Positions 11,161 through 23,184 of a stretch of DNA of 64,000 nucleotides are shown one piece after another. The notes below the pieces were generated by a model. That model made no database searches. It was not told the DNA's origin and saw only the letters and a program-made list of their open reading frames with translations. The stretch spans positions 6,500,375-6,564,374 of the forward strand of contig CM039502.1 in the NCBI GenBank assembly GCA_022432975.1, in the 5' to 3' direction. Origin of the DNA: Begonia masoniana (lineage: Eukaryota; Streptophyta; Magnoliopsida; Cucurbitales; Begoniaceae). The translations under genes were made by a program, and so were the position numbers. Numbering within the stretch: position 1 is the first letter of the stretch; each line of letters opens with the position of its first letter.

Positions 11161-12330
11161 TACATGTAGAAGATGGTGAACATGACGAATATTCAGCCAA
11201 AAACTATGCTTCAATAATCAAATCTATGTTTTTGATCTTCTTCTCGTCTTAACTTCATTCAAATTTACCAAATCCTACTGTACCAATAATTCAAATTTTA
11301 CCTACAAATCGGACGCTACGGTGCTCAAAAGATAGGGTAAAGTCCGTGTTAAATCTTGAATTTAGAGAGGCACTGCAGATGGTATTAACTTTGTACCAGG
11401 AAAGATTCAGGCGAAAGAAATGTGTGGGTGAGTCTAGTAAGACTGCTCAAAGGCGAGTTCTCCATTTTACACTTCTAGAAGCAATGATTATAGGAAACCA
11501 CGTCCTGTAGCTCTGAAGCTTCCCCAGATTCAACTTTCCAAAACGTAGGTCCTGTCCATTGCCGACCACCTGTCATTGTTTTTAAGTTCACATTTTGCGA
11601 CCAGTTAATGTTGCCTAATTATTTTCAAATTAACTTTTAAATTACGTGGGATTTAACAAAAAGAATTTCAAAGTAATTTGATAAACATGATCACCTCGTG
11701 TTTTACTTCTATTTTATAACAGTATGTTTTAAAAAATTATAATAAATCATAAAATTGTTGATTTTTTTTTATTATCTTCTCATAATATATGGAACGTGTG
11801 GTAAAAAAATTCAAGTAAATCTGATATCGTTTGATATATCTTTTGAGAAAGTCACTATGAATTTTTAAAATTTAATTCAGGGTAATATTCAAAATTATCC
11901 TCGAAAGATTTGTACTCTACGATCAACTTCTTTTTGCTAGTCATTTTTCAGCTCTAACTAGGAGTACAAGGAAAGTCTATTGTGAATGTTTCATAATTTT
12001 TAGATGAAATACGTAATTTTAATGAATTATTTTATAAAACAAGCCTGAAAAATTATAATAAATTATATAATTGTTAAAAAATCACGAAACTTTTTCAAAC
12101 TATCTTCAAATGATATGGTGAATATGTGGTAAACATTTTAAACAAATATGATATTGTTTGAGGTAATAACTATAAATTTTTTTACATTTACTTTATAAAG
12201 TAGAGAACGGAGGACGGTTTTGGAAATCCTAAATCCCCCCTTCTGACTTGAACTAATTCAAGTCAGAACGAGGCCTTGTTCTTAGTTGCCATGGAGATTG
12301 AGGGGTCGTTATCCAAGATCAGGGACCTGC
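11161..12330. repeat. AT-rich intergenic DNA with a ~165-bp direct repeat and a palindrome
   Basis: About 11717-11880 and 12029-12195 are diverged direct copies: both run from an AAAATTATAATAAAT phrase through a TATCTT phrase and a GGTAAA phrase to GATATYGTTTGA and a final CTAT(G)AATTTTT. The same vocabulary appears in the foldback element at 60.8-61.4 kb. A perfect inverted repeat sits at 12241-12268: 12-base arms TTCTGACTTGAA around a 4-base loop CTAA. No gene is seen. Confidence 0.55.
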
Positions 12331-12800
12331 TATAACCACTAATTTTTCCAGTAAGATATTGTCCGCTCTGGAGATTGCAATGTAGCCTAATATCCTCCCC
12401 TCATGGATTTGTATGCGCGAGGACTTCCCAGTCCAACATGGTACTGCTCTCACCGGATCACATTTAACTTCGGAGTTCTTATGGGATCCGTTGCTAATTG
12501 TGCTCCAAAACGCGTCTTACTATTTTGGGAGGGTTTTCTTACATATGTTTCATTTTCATATACCTCCCCAAGCGATGTGGAATTGCGACGACCCCCTTTT
12601 TATTACTCAGGATTTTCCTATTCTTGAGTCCGGAATTTGTCTACACTCAGCTTATGTCCTAAGGTTTGCCTCGTAGTCAAACTCATACGTACACATTCGG
12701 ATTATCACAATCATCCCTCCTCGGGGGCCCAACGTCCTCATTGTCTACATTTTCGATTGGGTACAGGCTTTGATACCATTTTGAAGATAATTATTATGTT
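12331..12800 (+). repeat. Dispersed repeat family R1, copy 1
   Basis: From AAGATATTGTCCGCTCTGG onward this stretch matches 55998-56270 over about 270 bases, including GTTCTTATGGGATCCGTTGC, a shared ACATATGTTTCATTTYCATA phrase and CCCAAGCGATGTGG. Its last part (12700-12790: ATCACAATC, GGCCCAACGTCCTC, TTTGATACCATTTT) matches the phrases GTCACAATC, GGCCCGACGTCCTC and CTGATACCATTTA at 54685-54760. It belongs to a scattered non-coding element family in this window, probably LTR or untranslated parts of a retroelement. Confidence 0.65.
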
Positions 12801-13984
12801 TAACTTTCTTGACTTGAATTGGAGCAACTATAGCCTTCATAACTTAACCTCTGCGATTTTAAGCCAAAAGAAATCATCTCAGATTCTTAATTTGTTTTAT
12901 TATCTATAGTTGATACACTTGTTATTAACTCCAATATAAACCTGAATGTAACGTTCTCAACGTTTATTCGATTGTCTAAATTCCTCCATTTTCTTTGGCA
13001 TGTTAAAGTCTAAAAGTTTAAGAACTCATCAGCTAAAATTCAGTTTCTATATATTCCGAACTTATATCTCCCAAGTTATATTCTTCTAATTACACACTCC
13101 AATACCATTATCATAATTACACTCGCAACACTCGCTTCGATTCTACTATAACCTTAATCATCTATTGGGTACTGACAATTCCTATGTCTTCAAAGTTTTA
13201 ATCACTTTAATTATGCACTTTGACACTCAATCAATTATAATGTAAACGCTCAAACCCCTCTAATCACTTCTAGCCTCCAATATTTTCCTCGAATTTCCTA
13301 TAACTGCTTTCATTGCACTTGACTTGTCTAACTTTTATCTCGATTATCCTCAAATACCATTGAATCCCTAGATCTAATAATTAGTTCACTCTAAACTATT
13401 CACCCAAACTTTAAGTCGCGCACGTATTCCTTGATTTCGACTTCGTCAATTGCGAGTCGACCCTTTCTAAATCTATTGACTTAACCTTATTTCTAAGTTT
13501 ACTTGAACAATCTCCGTGCAAATTTTTGCACTCCTTAATGGATATCCTTAAAATTTCTCAATATCACAAATACTAAATACTTAAGAGTTAAACTTCTTAT
13601 CTCAACCCTCCATTTTAATTTAACTAATTCCTTCACTTATCCCTAAAACTACCTATTTTTACTCCCAATGGTTCCCACAGACTTCTATACTTATAATAAT
13701 ATCTATTCACACAAATAATTTTTTCAATTTTCCTTTAAAGTTTACTAACTAACCTACCCTTTTTCATTCCTCTTAATCAGATCTTGACTACTCTCCTTGG
13801 CTTCCTCACAAAGATTCATGCAACGATGTTTTTATTTGCAAACTTGTTGTAGATAAGTTTATACCATTAATCCAAATCTTCTCACCTCTCTAAGTCCTCA
13901 AGCCTAATTCAATCAACTGCTAAATGACATTCTTAAACTCCTAAACTCTTCCGCATGACATATTCTAACATTTCTACTTTAACA
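12801..13984. other. Pyrimidine-rich non-coding DNA, possible retroelement LTR or leader
   Basis: No exon is visible on either strand. The stretch is T/C-rich with many short ACTTC/CTCAA phrases. On the minus strand it reads as non-coding and purine-rich, as long LTRs often do. It abuts a gypsy Gag remnant on the minus strand, so an LTR or deleted interior is a reasonable but unproven reading. Confidence 0.3.
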
Positions 13985-13999
13985 TCTACTATAAATACA

Positions 14000-14205
14000 T
14001 AAGAATGTACTTGTAGCTACGGTGTGCTGCACTGCATCATCTACATCGATGAGGGTGAAGATCTTTTGCGCTACTCTTGCAGGTCCTTTAATTTAGCGTC
14101 GGGCAGTCCGTAGAGATATGACCTTTAGCATCGGCTCGATCTTGCCTTGCACACACCATCATGAAACTTCTTACAGGTTTGGCATTGAGGAAACTGAACG
14201 TACTC
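14000..14205 (-). mobile_element. Ty3/gypsy Gag zinc-knuckle / protease-proximal remnant
   Basis: The minus strand gives QFPQCQTCKKFHDGVCKA, then KGHISTDCPTL in another frame, matching the gypsy Gag knuckle pattern C..C...H.G.C plus GH...DCP. It is followed by ARVAQKIFTLIDVDDAV, matching the ARVFALT..DA linker before the gypsy protease. Frames are broken and no LTR pair is seen. Confidence 0.6.
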
Positions 14206-14834
14206 TTGTGATCCGCTTCCCATATAGTATGAGGATCAGATTAGTTAGCAGAAACCTAAATTTAAATCTTTGCAGCGGAAAACCATTCTTGTGTAGAAGA
14301 CTCGTTATAAAATAAAACGAAACAAAATTTTAAGTTTTAAAACAATAAAAAGGGAATCTCGGTCGACCTCTATAAGATTCGGTTGACATTTTGATCAAAT
14401 CTGCGCTCAAGGGTCGACACTTGCCCTGAGTTGTTTTGTTATATTTCTCATATTTTGAGAGTAAGCTTGTTTACCAAATTATTTTAAGATATTTTTTATT
14501 AAACACTTTATACTTTGAGGATTAATTTAAATATTACTATAATTTAATTTTGTAGTTTATATCAATTTTTATTACGATGAATTATAAATAATTAAAATAA
14601 CATGTTACTAATAAATAATACTCAAGTGTACACTTAACATTTATTCCATTTAAATGATTAATCAAACCCCAGAGTTATTGTCACATTAAAGAATTTTTCT
14701 ATCATAATAATTTATAGATTTTTATTTGTATATAACTAATAAGTAACTTTTAATTGTAAATTTATGACGTCTAAACAAGGATTTTCAACAAAATAAGCAT
14801 CCACTTTTAGAAAATATTTATAGTCTATTATGTA
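14206..14834. other. AT-rich intergenic DNA
   Basis: No gene is visible. GTCGAC-containing phrases at about 14362-14425 resemble the repeated phrases at 29.1-29.3 kb. Confidence 0.35.
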
Positions 14835-15215
14835 GGGATGGGCAAAATTGGTCCGGATCCATAGGTGTAACCAATCCTTCCCTCTAAAGGATTAGCTTTC
14901 GATTCAAAAAGTATAAGAATTGTGGACAATGATTCGGTTAAAGTTTTTGAAGGTCATAAACCATGAAAACGAACCAAAACGTGAATCAAATATTTGATCC
15001 TAAACTGATTAAATCTTGATCCAAAATTTCAAAAAACCAGCTAATATTTAAAAATCGGTCTCAAACCTGACTCATATTCTAAAAACTCGCCCAAAAGCAT
15101 AAAAAAGATATAAGTAATTTTAAAAAAAAATTAAAATCAAACCGGGTCTGGACCGTGAAACACGATTGAGTTCTAAACGCTCACAATTTCGGTTCCAATT
15201 ATGTGAATATTAATA
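14835..15215 (+). repeat. Dispersed repeat family R2, copy 1
   Basis: Begins near GTAGGGATGGGCAAAA and ends near AATTTCGGTTCC. It shares order and wording with 20965-21255: paired AAAAATCGGTC/AAAAATTCGACC phrases, TAATTTTAAAAAAAAATT, then GTGAAACACGATTG against GTGAAACACGGTCG. The opening GGGATGGGCAAA is typical of small non-autonomous hAT-like plant repeats; that class is inference. Confidence 0.5.
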
Positions 15216-18200
15216 TTAATAGGTAAGATTAAAATAAATTAATAATTTAGGCCAAATAAAGAATTGTGGCCACAATAATGAAAGAATTGATTCAATACAT
15301 GTATGGACAGGTCAAATTGTCATTTTAATTACCTACTTCCTTTGGTAGTCAATTAAATATTAAAAATATTTGAAAATCAGAAAATGGATTTTATATATTC
15401 AATCTTATGGGGACAGAATGATTTTTTAAAAATTAGGAACCCCATTTTTTTTAATTATCAACAATGTGCAAAAATCTACCCAACATGTTCTTACCATCTT
15501 AATTTTCTTATTATCGTTCTTGTTGTAAAATTTGTGATTTTGTAAATAAATTTTCGAGTAAAAATTTTGCATTTAGTAACGTTAATTATCTTGTGGTTGA
15601 TTTTAATTTTCTTAATTGATCACGACCTCAAATGAGTCATTTTTTGTTAAGTGGTCAAAATTGATAAAAGAGAGAAAATTACCGCGGTTGCTTAAGCGAT
15701 TGGGCATCAAGATTGTGTCTTCGTCTCTTGTCAATGGTCTACAACTATACGTTGTTAATAACCCTAATTCTTTATTTTTTTTATATTTTTGTTAACTCTA
15801 GTTTCAGGACTTGAAATTCTAAAATGTTGGTTAAATTTGTTAGTTGGTCATTTTTATGCATCGAAGACATTATTTGGGTTCAAACCAATCGGTGGAGAAA
15901 TAAAAAAAAAGTTGGCATTTTTACTAAATTACGACTCGAAGATACCCACAGTATATTGCGGCTTTGACTTCCAGAGTCGCACCGCCCTTTATATTTTATT
16001 TCTGTTGTTGTGTTGCTAATTGTCTAACATGTGATCTATTAACACTTCTGATCTTTATCGTAACATTATAATATATTTTTAGTGCATGTAGACGTGTACA
16101 CGATGAATGAAGAAGCCAATTTGCACTTGAACTCATGGAGACACTCATTTGCATCAAAGATTGAAATGACGTCATAACGAGATATCTACAACAGAATGAC
16201 AAAATATTAGAAGAATTAAAAATTTTGGAAGTTGAAGACTAAATTTTTATTTAACTTTGGATGTATTGTAATTAGAGTTTAGAAGTATTTTTTTTAAACT
16301 TGTAATTTTTTTGACATGTTACAAATTATTGAAAAGTCAACGTAATTGTGATGTATCTATTTTGTAGAGCTACAAGTGTCAAATAGACAATGGATGATAT
16401 ATTTTTTTATTGATTATTCTCAAATAATTTTTTTGTAATCACATGTCATTTTATATATTAATAAAATAATTTTATTATTTAGACGATTATCATATTTCAA
16501 CGTTACAATAATAAATATTTATTATAATTTTTATAACTAAATCTTTAAAAATATATAATATATTAATATCAAATAACATTTTTTATGTATGTTCAACTCG
16601 TTAAACTTGACTTATTAAGTTTATTAAGCTTAACTACACTAAGCTTGTGACTTGTGTGCTAATTTGAGTTGAATTTTTTTTTTTTTGAGTAAACTTATTA
16701 GGTTTACCAAACTCGGTGAACCAGATATTTTCAAACTCGGTTCGATTAGCTCTTTTGTCTCCTCTAATCCTTCTCATGCTTGCATCTTCACAATTACATG
16801 CTTCACATGCAATACTCTAAAGCATGGTCAACATGGAACGCTTAAAAACTCACCTAGTCTTCTAATGAGTTATTTTCATTTTGTGTCAAAACTCTCACAT
16901 TTTTGTTCATAGATTTTATCTCAAGCAGTTTTTGTTAGTTTGCAGACAGAATCTTACTTATTTGTTGATCTTCTCCATTTTCGAAGCAATGTTTAATCTT
17001 TTTTAACTCTCCCAGTATTGGCTAGACTCCAAGATCGTTCTATCCTTACAACGAAAAGTTGTCACAAAGCAGCATAGAAATGAAAAACGATGTGGCGATG
17101 GTAGATGAAATGCTCTTCCTCTACCACCACCTTAAATCGCAAAATCCAAGTGGTTTCTAAACAATCTTCATGCATATAGATCAAAGCAAAAATTTAAATA
17201 ACTGGTCATATCTCCTGTCATTGACTTGTCACCTGAATTTTTGCCACAAGATTTGATTTTGATCTCGCAAATTTCTACAGAAATAAGTACTGGATGAAAT
17301 TATTAAAGTCAACGAAACATTTAGACCATTTATTTGCATGCCATGTCATCGTTAAACTATATTTAACTCACGTTAACGGGGAATATTAAGAGAATTTACT
17401 TCTGAACAGTACAATTTACCATCAAAGTGCAGAAGGGTAGTTGGTGTTTCAATGCAGCAGCAGCAGAAAGGTGGAGAGAAGAACAGCAGGGAGATGATCC
17501 TCCTCTACCGACCTTACATCAGATTGCAATGGCAGACCGACCCTCGAATACTTTAGCAGCTGAAAATCGACTTTGCTACTCAGTAAAACAGGCCATGCAT
17601 TAACTCCGAAACAGTGCAGAAGGGTTGGTTATTTTTTTTCCTGGTTGGTGAGTGTTTTTGCCATGGTGATGATATGAAATAAGCATGCGCCATAAAGGTA
17701 GGGTAGGTTGTGTCTATGAATTATTAAATGGCCCCTGACAGGCTTTAATCATGAGCCTGCGTAGATTAAGGGTTGAATGAGTTTCAGTAATTAGTTTCAA
17801 CTGGGCTGCTGGACTAGACTCAATAAGCCTGCATTTTAACAAACAATTAGAATAATTACGGTTAGCAATTGACGTTGAATAACACAGCAGATGACCATTT
17901 TTACCCACGAATCACACCTGCTTCCATGTTGACAAATCATAATCACATTCTTTAGAGAAAATATTAACCTTTTTCGGGTTTCTTGTGTGATCATTTCAAA
18001 CCTTTCTTCGTAGCCAGCAAAAAATAGGTGCTTTTCCTTCATATAACGAACATATATGTCGTCTTCTTCCTTGGCAGACATGGTTCAGTGAAAATCGTTT
18101 ACCAGGAATTTCTGGTCTGATTTAAATGCATCGGAACAGATGATATTCAAAACCCTAATTTGGAACGACGTATTTTACTGAATAGACTATTACAATTCCT

Positions 18201-18929
18201 AGGGTTCTTGTTATATCGTGTATGAACACGAGATCTCGTTTGCTCTTTGATGGTTGCTTCTTTATCAGAAACTGCAGATAAATGAATTTCAACATACATT
18301 CATTGAGTGAAATTGGGGCAACGAGATGGACACAATATCTAAAAATCTAATGTTGGATTCGACAAGGCTGTAAAACCACCATCAATCTCCCGACCATCAT
18401 CATCAACAGCATAAAGAAGGAGAAAAAACAGTAAAAAAATGAGACGTACCATATATCTAATCATGGGGTACCTCCATCATATCTCTCAGACGATCTAGTA
18501 GATTAGAAAGGTTATATCAGGAGGATCTTACAAAGAGAAGCCAACAGAGCTCCGTTGACAGTATGCCCACCTCCATAGAGGAAGAAAAAATCAAGTAAAA
18601 GGATAGATCTTTGGGTAGGGAGGTGGACAGAATGCCAATAAACTCTGCAAGTAACCCTTTGGTAGACGCTCATGAAAACCCACCATTTCTTCGAATACTA
18701 CTCGACCTCGTGAAGGAGAAGGATATACGCTTAATGAGGTTGGTTTCTGACTTAAGATGGGAAGAAGAGAGCACAGGATATGGAGGGAAAGAGAGAGAAG
18801 AGGTCGTAATTAATAAATTTGACATAGAGGTGAGGAAAGTGCAGAATAGGTGGTTTCAGACTCGAAGGCAGGTAAATATACCAGATCGGATGGTTCATTC
18901 CTTTTGCCAAAATCATCATCACACACACA

Positions 18930-18962
<33 letters not shown>

Positions 18963-20670
18963 TAGATCCATCTGTCTTTTCTTTACTTTTGCCTCTACTT
19001 CCTCATCTGTCCCTTCTCACACCCCCTCGTTTCTGCTGCCATTAACATCATCCAACCCAACCTTACCAATTAGAAGCAAACCAAAAACAACACAAGGAAC
19101 AACCCAAAACATACAAAATAATGTAAATTTTGTCCATTATGGATTCAGCCAAACTGAGTTGGGTAAGCCCTCATTGCATAATGGCTCAAAAAGACATACA
19201 AGCAGAACTATCATTCTCAGTTTCTGATCAAAGAAACTAGAAAGTTCCATTAGGTTTGAACAGAACTTGGGCGACATGTAAATGGAATTTCTATTAAGTC
19301 GACGGATCGCTCCTCTAGTTGAAGTTTGTTATCTTAGTGTATAAAAAAAGACCGAACTGTTCATATTCCCAAACAAAGAATTTATTAGTATCTTTTAAAG
19401 AATCCCTAAGAGAGGGATTAGAGCAATAGAAGCTAATCAGAGTACCTGTAATCTTCTGATATGTGATGATTAAAAGGAAAGCTTTCAGCATGGCAATGAT
19501 GATTATGAGGAAATAATCTTGGCTGAGGGAATCTAAAAGAAAAAAGCAAAAGGCAAACAAGAACATTGATCATCAAAACAAGAAAAAAGTCGAGTGAAAT
19601 AGTCAACCGGTAGCTTAATGACGGCTTTGTTGAGCTATCTTTCATGGGTCCTACAGTTCGATCACCACTAAGTGTGGAATCCTAGGTATCCTCCTTCACT
19701 TTTATGGAATTCAAAGAAACTTGAGTGTCCAGAAGACGTCTCTTTTGAGTTTTGACAATGTAAACACTCATTTAACACGTTAGATTAATGAGTGTTGAGA
19801 GCTAAATCATTGGTCAATCCTCACCTGATTAACACATCATATGACAAAAATAGCTGCAGGCCTACCAAATACGAAGACAATTGCTCTATCGCATCTCAGT
19901 TCGAAAGATTAGTGTAAGAAACTAGTGCTTAGTTCTTAATTTAACAAAATGCATTTTGCTGTAAAACTTGAAAGTGAACTTTTGCAACTCTCAATCCAAA
20001 ACCAACAATGTCATATGGGAATTACTTTCTCATTCACTGTACCCTTTTCCGTTGTTTCTCTCCCTCTCTACTTTTGCAACGTGCTTTGTTCTCAGTATAA
20101 TATTATATATTTTAAATCGTAATTCGCATAGATTTATTTTTTAATTTACTAAAAAAGAGTTTGTATTATATATAAATTAAAATTCTACTTGTATACTATG
20201 CATTCTTTCAAATGATATGAGATTGTACACTCTACTTATATGTACTAGATCATTTTTATCTTTAGCGGGCTGTTACACGTGCCCTCTCTCTCTCTCCTTT
20301 TTTTCTTCTTTGTAAACCCTTTTCATTAGTCTATCTCTTTGATGCCACCTTTGTCTTTTAATACCCTTTTCTATAGTTGAATCACCCTCTCTCTCTCTAG
20401 AATGTCAAACACAGATTTAGATAAAAGAGAGTGCATGAAATCTTGGGTTTTGTCAATCGATAAGTCGCACTCATCCCTCCCACAGCAACTCAGTGTAACA
20501 GAAAACAAATGTTTGTATATCGACTAACACCCACGAAAATTATTACACATTGCTGGGTATTTATTGTGGCCACCCCTTCAGTCTCTCATTTACTGCTTCA
20601 AATCTACCTTTCCAACCAGACATAACACAATTGATTATGTTCTGGCGTTGTTCCACGTACAAGTCATGAC
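15216..20670. other. Long gene-poor stretch
   Basis: About 5.4 kb, strongly AT-rich to about 16.7 kb and more mixed from 17 kb. I found no exon set that joins in phase and no recognisable domain. A minus-strand ORF (17836-18081, starting MSAKEEDDIYVRYM) and a plus-strand ORF (18611-19045) have no recognisable relatives to me. A CT/CTTT tract lies at about 18930-18963 and shorter CT tracts at about 20284 and 20388. A non-coding RNA gene or an orphan gene cannot be excluded. Confidence 0.4.
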
Positions 20671-20889
20671 CTAGTTCTGACTGTTCCCATCTAAACCTGA
20701 CTGTTTACGTCCTGCTGATCGGTGTTCAGGCGCAGTCGATTTCTTCAGACCCAGCTGTCTCTGCTGCTGAGTTAATGTGGATGCTATGATTGAATCATGG
20801 TCGTAATCAACTCGCAGGACTCGTTTCTTTTGAGTTTTACAGCCGAAGAAGAGAAGCAAAATTATAGTTCCACTTTGCTTGCGACTCAT
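20671..20889 (-). CDS. Possible small protein of 72 residues, unrecognised
   Basis: Read from the ATG at 20889 (MSRKQSGTIILLLFFGC) to a stop at 20671. It has a short N-terminal hydrophobic stretch (residues 8-16) after a basic start, then a charged Gln/Lys/Ser-rich tail (STLTQQQRQLGLKKS) and no further hydrophobic segment. That layout would suit a small secreted or membrane-anchored peptide. I do not recognise the family, no known peptide-hormone motif is visible, and such an ORF can occur by chance. Listed only as a candidate. Confidence 0.25.
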   Translation of the reverse strand: MSRKQSGTIILLLFFGCKTQKKRVLRVDYDHDSIIASTLTQQQRQLGLKKSTAPEHRSAGRKQSGLDGNSQN

Positions 20890-20964
20890 CTCTTTCACAC
20901 AGCAACGCTAATGCTATTTCTTTGAATTAATAGATTTATGTCAAACCCAAGAAGTGGGTGAGCA

Positions 20965-21255
20965 TGAAAAATTAGAAAATAGAGGTGGGAACTGAAGTTT
21001 ATGTTGAAACAGAGGATTGCCATGATAGTCAAAATAGTAAAAATTGAACTGTTCATAAAAAATTCGACCTGAACCTAAACTTATAAAAAATCAGGTCATA
21101 AACAAAAAAATGGGCGCAAACTCTGAAAATCCAACTCAAAAACAATAGAAAATGTAGATAATTTTTTTAAAAAAATTTGGAACCTAATCGTGAAACACGG
21201 TCGGTTTCGGTTTCGATTTTAGAATCCCACCGTTCCAGTTCCAGAACCATAGATC
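20965..21255 (+). repeat. Dispersed repeat family R2, copy 2
   Basis: Same family and orientation as 14835-15215, starting near AGAGGTGGGAACTG and including CGTGAAACACGGTCGG and a closing CGTTCCAGTTCCAGAACC. Both copies are well diverged from each other, so the insertions are not recent. Confidence 0.5.
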
Positions 21256-21959
21256 CGTGAGTGACGATTCCAACATTACGAATCATTTGCATCAAATGTA
21301 AAACCTAAGCATGAAGTCTTCTAAACATCATCATGATGAGGTGTGGCGTGGTCCATGTGAAACAAACACTCCAATGGCATGCATTGTTTGAAGCTACGCA
21401 CCTTGTGTTTCTACTTTATTTACAACCAAAAGCTAATCACGGCCGTTGGTTTTTGAGATCATATGATCGGTAATCTCTACCGTTGTCGTTACACGAGACC
21501 CTCTTTAAAGTCAAAAGTTTTTTTAGGGTTTGGTTAGTAATTTAAGTTGTTGAAACGCTCGGAAAAGCCATCGCTTCAGTTGACATTGGCTGCAGCCATT
21601 CTTTACTCGTAAAACTTTAGTTGACATTGGCCAAGTGTGAATGTGGCAGAGAGAGAGAGAGAGAGAGATTGTAAACATGAGTAGAAAGGCTACACAGAGG
21701 TGATGATCGAATGTTGGAGTAGAAAAACAAAGCATGATTAATTGTGGAAAAGGCATTGTTTTAGAGCATAAAAGAGGTTGGCAGGTGATGTATAAAAAAA
21801 GAAAGTAGAAATGAATAATTCCCAGCTTACTTTATCTGATTCTAATCAATTTCCGTCTAAATTAAATCTAATCTAACTTCTCAACTTACACCAACAACAT
21901 CAAGGCTTATTTTGTTCAAAATGACATATAAGATCAAAGTTTAAAAAAATGGTAATTAA
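21256..21959. other. Intergenic DNA
   Basis: No gene is visible. A short GA tract lies at about 21646-21668. Confidence 0.35.
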
Positions 21960-22330
21960 TAATAATAAAAAAAAACTTTAAAACGAGAGTCTTTGAACAA
22001 ATTCGTCCTTAAACTATATTCGTTAACAAATATCATCTTATAACTGGAGTCTGTTAACAAATCAAACTCGCCTGTTTAGTTTTTCGTTAAAAATTGATCA
22101 TACGGGCACTTAAGCAAGGAGTGCCCATGCCTGAGGACATTTTCAATCAAGTTTCTGCACGAGATCTCATTTACGTCCACTTAAAGGGGAGTCGGCTTTG
22201 CACGAACAATTTTTAACGGAAAATTGGACGGCGAGAGTTAGTTTGTTAACAAACCATAATTCAAGAGTAATTTTGTTAACGAACATAGTATTTTAAAAGT
22301 AGTTTAAAGTTTTTTTTTTTGTTAATTCAT
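21960..22330. mobile_element. Foldback MITE of about 370 bp
   Basis: The two halves are imperfect inverted copies. The left half reads AAACTTTAAAAC, then TTCGTTAACAAAT, TCTGTTAACAAAT and TCGTTAAAAATTGATC. The right half reads CGAACAATTTTTAACGGAAA, TTTGTTAACAAACC, TTTTGTTAACGAAC and GTTTAAAGTTT. The arms are about 110-120 bases with a loop of roughly 100. No transposase is present. The superfamily is not clear. Confidence 0.7.
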
Positions 22331-23184
22331 CTTAAAAAAAAAAATAAAGAACTAAAAGTTAAATGTACACGTCAGTGCTTTCAAATTTCAAAGCATGGAG
22401 TGGATGGCGAGAAAGGCAATGGATGTGATAATGGTGATGACCTTTTCTCCAACACTCAGATTCCAGGCTTGGGGTGGGTGCTTAACATTATATACAAAAA
22501 TAAAAACCCATGCTTTTAATGAGTAGGGTCAGGTTCTTAGCAGAACCCACAACCATCTCTTTCTTTCCTGCTTTAGCTAACATCAACAGCTAACACAGCC
22601 TATAACTGGAATCAAGCAATCTGGAGGACCCAAAAAGGCTGCTTAATGGCCCAGCTTGGGTGTGTCTCATAATGAGACGTCACACTTTTCACCATCTGTT
22701 TCCTTCTAAATTTGTTGCATCCATTCCAAATCAAAGCATATAGTCTTTGATCAATTTGTAGACCAGAAAAAGGTACTCAAAAGAGTTGATCTATGGCCCT
22801 GACACGGTGAAGGGTACCGGAACTAATGCAGAACGAGTATTGTTATATGCATACTCTAATTTTAACTCTAAGTTATCGATCAGTCATTCATTAGTTGAGT
22901 AAATATGGTAGATTATAAACATTAAACTAATAATTACTTGCTCAAACAAATAAACGACTCATCAGAATATAAAGCTAGACTTGCAATATATAGATAGAAT
23001 GTAATCAGTTCTTTTAGGACACTACGATCCAAATATATAGATAAAAAGAAGATGTTTCATTTATAATGGCAAATTACTGAATGAAATCTCCTAATCAAAC
23101 ACTATTTTAGTAGATGTAGTTTGGGTATATCTCAATCCCACTCCCTACTCCGTATAAATAGGGACGATATGACTAACTTGGACA
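22331..23184. other. Intergenic DNA and 3' flank of AMY2
   Basis: No gene is visible. The part nearest 23184 should be the 3' UTR of the minus-strand amylase gene; T-rich minus-strand sequence suitable for 3'-end formation lies at 22850-23100. Confidence 0.4.

Noticed and set aside
17836..18081. 81-residue minus-strand ORF starting MSAKEEDDIYVRYM
   Set aside because: The first 38 residues look protein-like, but no following exon could be joined and no family was recognised; kept only as a note.
18611..19045. 144-residue plus-strand ORF
   Set aside because: Opens with a non-ATG codon, ends in a CT-rich microsatellite translation and shows no recognisable domain.
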